This document shows positions 60,535 to 64,000 of a stretch of DNA of 64,000 bases, in pieces. Numbering within the stretch: position 1 is the first letter of the stretch; the number at the start of each line of letters is the position of its first letter. The translations under genes and the position numbers were made by a program. Source of the DNA: an uncultured Massilia sp. (GTDB taxonomy: Bacteria; Pseudomonadota; Gammaproteobacteria; Burkholderiales; Burkholderiaceae_D); contig CAJYXO010000109.1 in NCBI GenBank assembly GCA_913778765.1, positions 1-64,000 of the forward strand. The letters run 5' to 3'. The notes under the pieces were generated by a model that ran no database searches, had not been told where the DNA came from, and was given only the letters and a program-made list of their open reading frames with translations.

Positions 60535-61728
60535 ATGTCACGCGCATTCATCCTCCTGCTCGACTCCTTCGGCCTCGGCGCGCTGCCGGACGCCGGCAAG
60601 TACGGCGACACCGGCGCCAACACCCTCGGCCACATCGCCGAGTGGGCCGCCAAGGAAGGCAAGCCGATGTCCTTGCCGACCCTGGAAAAGATCGGCCTCG
60701 GCGCCGCCGCCCACAAGGCCAGCGGCGAATGGCCGGCCGGCTTCAGCCGCCGCGACGGTTTCGAAGGCGCCTGGGGCGTCGCCCGCGAGCAGTCGACCGG
60801 CAAGGACACGCAGAGCGGCCACTGGGAAATCGCCGGCGTGCCGGTGCTGTTCGACTGGGGTTACTTCCCCAAGACCGTGCCGAGCTTCCCGAAAGAGCTG
60901 ACCGACAAGCTGCAGGAACTCACCGGCGTGCCGGGCTGGCTGGGCAACTGCCACGCCTCCGGCACCACCATCATCGACCAGCTGGGCGACGAGCATGTCG
61001 CCAGCGGCAAGCCGATCCTCTACACCTCGGCCGACTCGGTGCTGCAGATCGCCGCGCATGAAGAGTCCTTCGGATTGGCCCGCCTGTACGAAGTCTGCGA
61101 AGCCGCGTATGAACTGGTCAAGCCCTACAACATCGGCCGCGTGATCGCGCGTCCTTTCGTCGGCAGCAATGGCAGCTACAAGCGCACCAGCAACCGCCAC
61201 GACTACGCCGTGCCGCCGGTCGCGCCGACCCTGCTCGACCACGTCAAGGACGCCGGCGGCGAAGTCATCGCGCTCGGTAAAATCAGCGACATCTTCGCGG
61301 GCCAGGGCGTCACGCAACTGATCAAGGGCGCCGACAACATGGCCCTGTTCGACCGTCTGCTGGAAGTGGCCGACACCGCGCAAGACAAATCGCTGACCTT
61401 CGTGAACTTCGTCGACTTCGACATGCACTTCGGCCACCGCCGCGACGTGGCCGGCTATGCGAACGCGCTGCGCGAACTGGACGCGCGCCTGCCCGAGTTC
61501 ATGGCAAAGCTCAAGGAAGGCGACCTGGTCGTGATCACCGCGGACCACGGCTGCGACCCGACCTGGCCCGGCTCGGACCATACCCGCGAACACATCCCGA
61601 TGCTGTTCTTCGGCCCAGCCGCGCCCGCACAGGAACTGCCGGTGGCCGACACCTTCTCCGACATCGGCGCAACGCTCGCCAAACACCTCGGCGTCAAACC
61701 TCTTACCAACGGAACTGCCCTGCTATGA
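60535..61728 (+). CDS. deoB: Phosphopentomutase
   Basis: A 397-residue metalloenzyme of the alkaline-phosphatase superfamily. It interconverts ribose or deoxyribose 1-phosphate and 5-phosphate. Motifs are LLLDSFGLGALPDAG (metal-binding Asp), YGDTGANTLGHIAE (catalytic Thr), SGHWEIAG, FVNFVDFDMHFGHRRD and VITADHGCDPTWPGSDHTRE. ATG 60535 (MSRAF) is chosen over the longer frame start at 60520. It overlaps deoC by ATGA. It receives sugar 1-phosphates from the phosphorylase upstream. Confidence 0.96.
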   Translation: MSRAFILLLDSFGLGALPDAGKYGDTGANTLGHIAEWAAKEGKPMSLPTLEKIGLGAAAHKASGEWPAGFSRRDGFEGAWGVAREQSTGKDTQSGHWEIAGVPVLFDWGYFPKTVPSFPKELTDKLQELTGVPGWLGNCHASGTTIIDQLGDEHVASGKPILYTSADSVLQIAAHEESFGLARLYEVCEAAYELVKPYNIGRVIARPFVGSNGSYKRTSNRHDYAVPPVAPTLLDHVKDAGGEVIALGKISDIFAGQGVTQLIKGADNMALFDRLLEVADTAQDKSLTFVNFVDFDMHFGHRRDVAGYANALRELDARLPEFMAKLKEGDLVVITADHGCDPTWPGSDHTREHIPMLFFGPAAPAQELPVADTFSDIGATLAKHLGVKPLTNGTALL

Positions 61729-62681
61729 GCCCGAACCTGGATTTCAAACGTAACACGGCCATCGGCCTCGACCTGGGCTGGATCAACCACCTCAAGGTCA
61801 ACCGCAATGCCGCCGACCGCCGCGCCGCCAGCCTGGCGAACCGCCGCACGGTCAAGAAGGACTACCAGGCCGCATGGCTGATCAAGGCGATCGAATGCAT
61901 CGACCTGACCACCCTGTCCGGCGACGATACCCCGGGCCGCGTCGAGCGCCTGTGCATGAAGGCGATGCGTCCGCTGCGCACCGACCTGATGCAGGCACTG
62001 GGCCTGGACAGCCTGCAGACCGGCGCCGTCTGCGTGTACCACGAGATGATCGCCCCGGCGGTGCAGGTGCTGAAAGGCCGCATGCCGATCGCCGCCGTGT
62101 CGACCGCTTTCCCGGCCGGCCTGTCGAGCATGGAAACCAAGCTGCGCGAGATCGAACTTTCCGTGGCCGCCGGCGCCACCGAGATCGACATCGTGATCAC
62201 CCGCCAGCACGTCCTGACCGGCAACTGGCAGGCGCTGTACGACGAGATGCTGGCCTACCGCCAGGCCTGCGGCGAAGCGCACGTGAAGGCCATTCTCGCC
62301 ACCGGCGACCTGGTCACCCTGGAAAACGTGGCCAAGGCGTCAATGGTGTGCATGATGGCGGGCGCCGATTTCATCAAGACCTCGACCGGCAAGGAAGGCG
62401 TGAACGCGACCATCCCGGTGTCGCTGGTGATGGTGCGCGCGATCCGCGAATACTACGAACAGACCGGCTTCAAGGTCGGCTACAAGCCGGCCGGCGGCGT
62501 GAGCACCGCGAAGTCCGCGCTGCAGTACCTGACCGTGATGAAGGAAGAGCTGGGCAACGAATGGCTGCAGCCGCACCTGTTCCGCATCGGCGCCTCCAGC
62601 CTGCTGACCGACATCGAGCGCCAGCTCGAGCACCACGTCACCGGCTACTACTCGGCTGCCCACCGCCACGCGCAACCTTAA
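61725..62681 (+). CDS. deoC: Deoxyribose-phosphate aldolase (long, animal-like form)
   Basis: A 318-residue class I aldolase that splits deoxyribose 5-phosphate into glyceraldehyde 3-phosphate and acetaldehyde. The Schiff-base lysine lies in GADFIKTSTGKEGVNAT and the second lysine in FKVGYKPAGGVSTAKSA. The N-terminal ~70 residues (INHLKVNRNAADRRAASLAN, RRTVKKDYQAAWLIKAIE, IDLTTLSGDDT) are not found in the short E. coli type and strongly resemble the animal DERA enzyme. ATG overlaps the deoB stop (ATGA). An aldehyde dehydrogenase follows by 24 bp and would remove the acetaldehyde. Confidence 0.95.
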   Translation: MSPNLDFKRNTAIGLDLGWINHLKVNRNAADRRAASLANRRTVKKDYQAAWLIKAIECIDLTTLSGDDTPGRVERLCMKAMRPLRTDLMQALGLDSLQTGAVCVYHEMIAPAVQVLKGRMPIAAVSTAFPAGLSSMETKLREIELSVAAGATEIDIVITRQHVLTGNWQALYDEMLAYRQACGEAHVKAILATGDLVTLENVAKASMVCMMAGADFIKTSTGKEGVNATIPVSLVMVRAIREYYEQTGFKVGYKPAGGVSTAKSALQYLTVMKEELGNEWLQPHLFRIGASSLLTDIERQLEHHVTGYYSAAHRHAQP

Positions 62682-62705
62682 TCAGATAACACGGACGGAT
62701 TCGTC

Positions 62706-64000
62706 ATGCCCACTATTAAAGAGATTCTGCAAACTATGGATTACGGTCCCGCACCCGAAAGCACCAAGGAAGCGCAAGCGTGGCTGGACCAGCACGGCCG
62801 CCGTTTCGGCCTGTTCATCGATAACGCCTGGAGCGACGCAACGGAGACTTTCGGCTCCTTCAACCCGGCCGACGGCAGCGAACTGGCGCAGGTGACGCAA
62901 GCCACCGCCGACGACGTGAACCGCGCCGTCGAAGCCGCGCGCCGCGCCCAGCCGGGCTGGGTCGCCATGGGCGGCCACGGCCGCGCCAAGGTGCTGTACG
63001 CGCTGGCACGCCTGCTGCAGAAGCACTCGCGCCTGTTCGCCGTGCTCGAGACCCTGGACAACGGCAAGACCATCCGCGAAACCCGCGATGCCGACTTGCC
63101 GCTGGCCGCACGCCACTTCTACCACCACGCCGGCTGGGCCCAGCTGCAGTCGGAAGAATTCGCCGACTACCGCGCCGTCGGCGTCGTCGGCCAGATCGTG
63201 CCGTGGAACTTCCCGCTGCTGATGCTGGCATGGAAAATCGCCCCTGCGCTCGCAGCCGGTAACACCATCGTCTTCAAGCCGGCCGAGTTCACCTCCTTGA
63301 CCGCACTGCTGTTCGCCGAGATCTGCCAGCAGGCCGGCGTGCCGGCCGGCGTGGTCAACATCGTCACCGGCGACGGCCGCGTGGGCGAAGCCATCGTCAA
63401 CCACCCGGGCATCGACAAGCTGGCCTTCACCGGCTCGACCGAAGTGGGCCGCATCATCCGCAAGGCCACCGCCGGCACCGGCAAGAAGCTGTCGCTGGAA
63501 CTGGGCGGCAAGTCGCCCTTCATCGTCTTCGAAGATGCGGACCTGGACGCCGCCGTCGAAGGCCTGGTCGATTCGATCTGGTTCAACCAGGGCCAGGTCT
63601 GCTGCGCCGGTTCGCGCCTGCTGGTACAGGAATCCGTGTACCCGCGCTTCATCGAGAAGGTCAAGGCGCGCATGCAGAACCTGCGCGTCGGCTCGCCGCT
63701 GGACAAGTCGAACGACATCGGCGCCCTGGTCGATCCGGTGCAGCAGCAGCGCATCACCGGCCTGGTCGAATCGGCCCGTTCGGAAGGCTGCGAAGTCTGG
63801 CAGCCTGCCTGCGACATGCCGGTGGCCGGCTCGTGGTTCCTGCCGACCCTGATCACCGGCGCCTCGACCTCGGCGGCCGTGGCCCAGACCGAAATCTTCG
63901 GCCCGGTGCTGGTGGCGATGAGCTTCCGCACCCCGGGCGAAGCGGTCCAGCTGGCCAACAACACCGTGTACGGCCTGGCCGCCTGCGTGTGGACCGAGTC
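62706..64000 (+). CDS. Aldehyde dehydrogenase, possibly ALDH16-type (cut by window edge)
   Basis: At least 431 residues are visible; the gene runs off the right edge. The aldehyde-dehydrogenase core shows GVVGQIVPWNFPLLMLAWKI, FTGSTEVGRII, LSLELGGKSPFIV (catalytic Glu) and WFNQGQVCCAGSRL (catalytic Cys). The N-terminal extension TIKEILQTMDYGPAPESTKE, followed by LDQHGRRFGLFIDNAW, recalls the start of bacterial ALDH16-type proteins, which have two ALDH domains in tandem and are often coupled to deoC. The right end is needed to prove that. It should oxidise acetaldehyde from DeoC to acetate. Confidence 0.88.
   Translation, partial: MPTIKEILQTMDYGPAPESTKEAQAWLDQHGRRFGLFIDNAWSDATETFGSFNPADGSELAQVTQATADDVNRAVEAARRAQPGWVAMGGHGRAKVLYALARLLQKHSRLFAVLETLDNGKTIRETRDADLPLAARHFYHHAGWAQLQSEEFADYRAVGVVGQIVPWNFPLLMLAWKIAPALAAGNTIVFKPAEFTSLTALLFAEICQQAGVPAGVVNIVTGDGRVGEAIVNHPGIDKLAFTGSTEVGRIIRKATAGTGKKLSLELGGKSPFIVFEDADLDAAVEGLVDSIWFNQGQVCCAGSRLLVQESVYPRFIEKVKARMQNLRVGSPLDKSNDIGALVDPVQQQRITGLVESARSEGCEVWQPACDMPVAGSWFLPTLITGASTSAAVAQTEIFGPVLVAMSFRTPGEAVQLANNTVYGLAACVWTE

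Overview
The window is high-GC Gram-negative DNA whose gene content and codon style fit a betaproteobacterium of the Oxalobacteraceae (Massilia/Telluria/Duganella group). This is inferred from the many TonB-dependent receptors, PEP-CTERM proteins, the pilB-pilC pair and the REP-type palindromes; no rRNA or tRNA gene is present to prove it. The left edge cuts a ROK-family sugar kinase and the right edge cuts an aldehyde dehydrogenase.

Left part (1-15.2 kb): an amino-sugar glycan locus, most likely for alpha-N-acetylgalactosamine. A ROK kinase and an AgaS-type SIS deaminase/isomerase run leftward. A GH31 enzyme with two carbohydrate-binding modules, an Oar-like TonB receptor, a Tat-exported GH109-type enzyme and a second TonB receptor run rightward. 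A PEP-CTERM protein and a DUF5077/DUF3472-like secreted protein follow on the other strand. The divergent control region is packed with CGAAA half-sites that resemble the direct repeats bound by DeoR-family AgaR, and similar boxes lie in front of the DUF3472-like gene.

Housekeeping part (15.2-24.2 kb): pilC and pilB, a CNNM/CorC-type membrane protein, a chemotaxis receptor with a small phosphate-binding-like protein and a porin, and a ClpP-like protein.

Purine and nucleic-acid catabolism (24.2-39.4 kb): HIU hydrolase, allantoinase PuuE, xanthine dehydrogenase XdhABC, guanine deaminase, an exported adenosine-deaminase-like protein, a TonB receptor, a lipoprotein 5'-nucleotidase and a secreted S1/P1 nuclease. 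The theme returns further right with a BMP-type nucleoside ABC transporter (42.2-46.9 kb), psuK-psuG for pseudouridine (57.2-59.2 kb), and a purine nucleoside phosphorylase, deoB, deoC, aldehyde dehydrogenase run (59.5-64 kb). Together these could take external nucleic acid down to urate/allantoin-pathway products and central carbon.

Accessory islands: a lower-GC PAAR, muramidase-like, LprI-like cassette (39.4-41.2 kb) that looks like an orphan type VI secretion effector/immunity module; a second solitary PAAR protein (48.5-48.8 kb); a DUF969-DUF979-pcp pyroglutamate operon (50.6-52.9 kb); and a three-gene operon (52.9-55.3 kb) of two paralogous proteins resembling the actinoporin/aegerolysin fold followed by a helical protein with a long Gly/Ala-rich hydrophobic segment. 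That last operon is the best candidate for an undescribed system, possibly a multi-component pore-forming toxin. Four REP-doublet (BIME-like) elements are scattered between genes, and one supplies the C-terminal codons and stop of the CorC-like gene.
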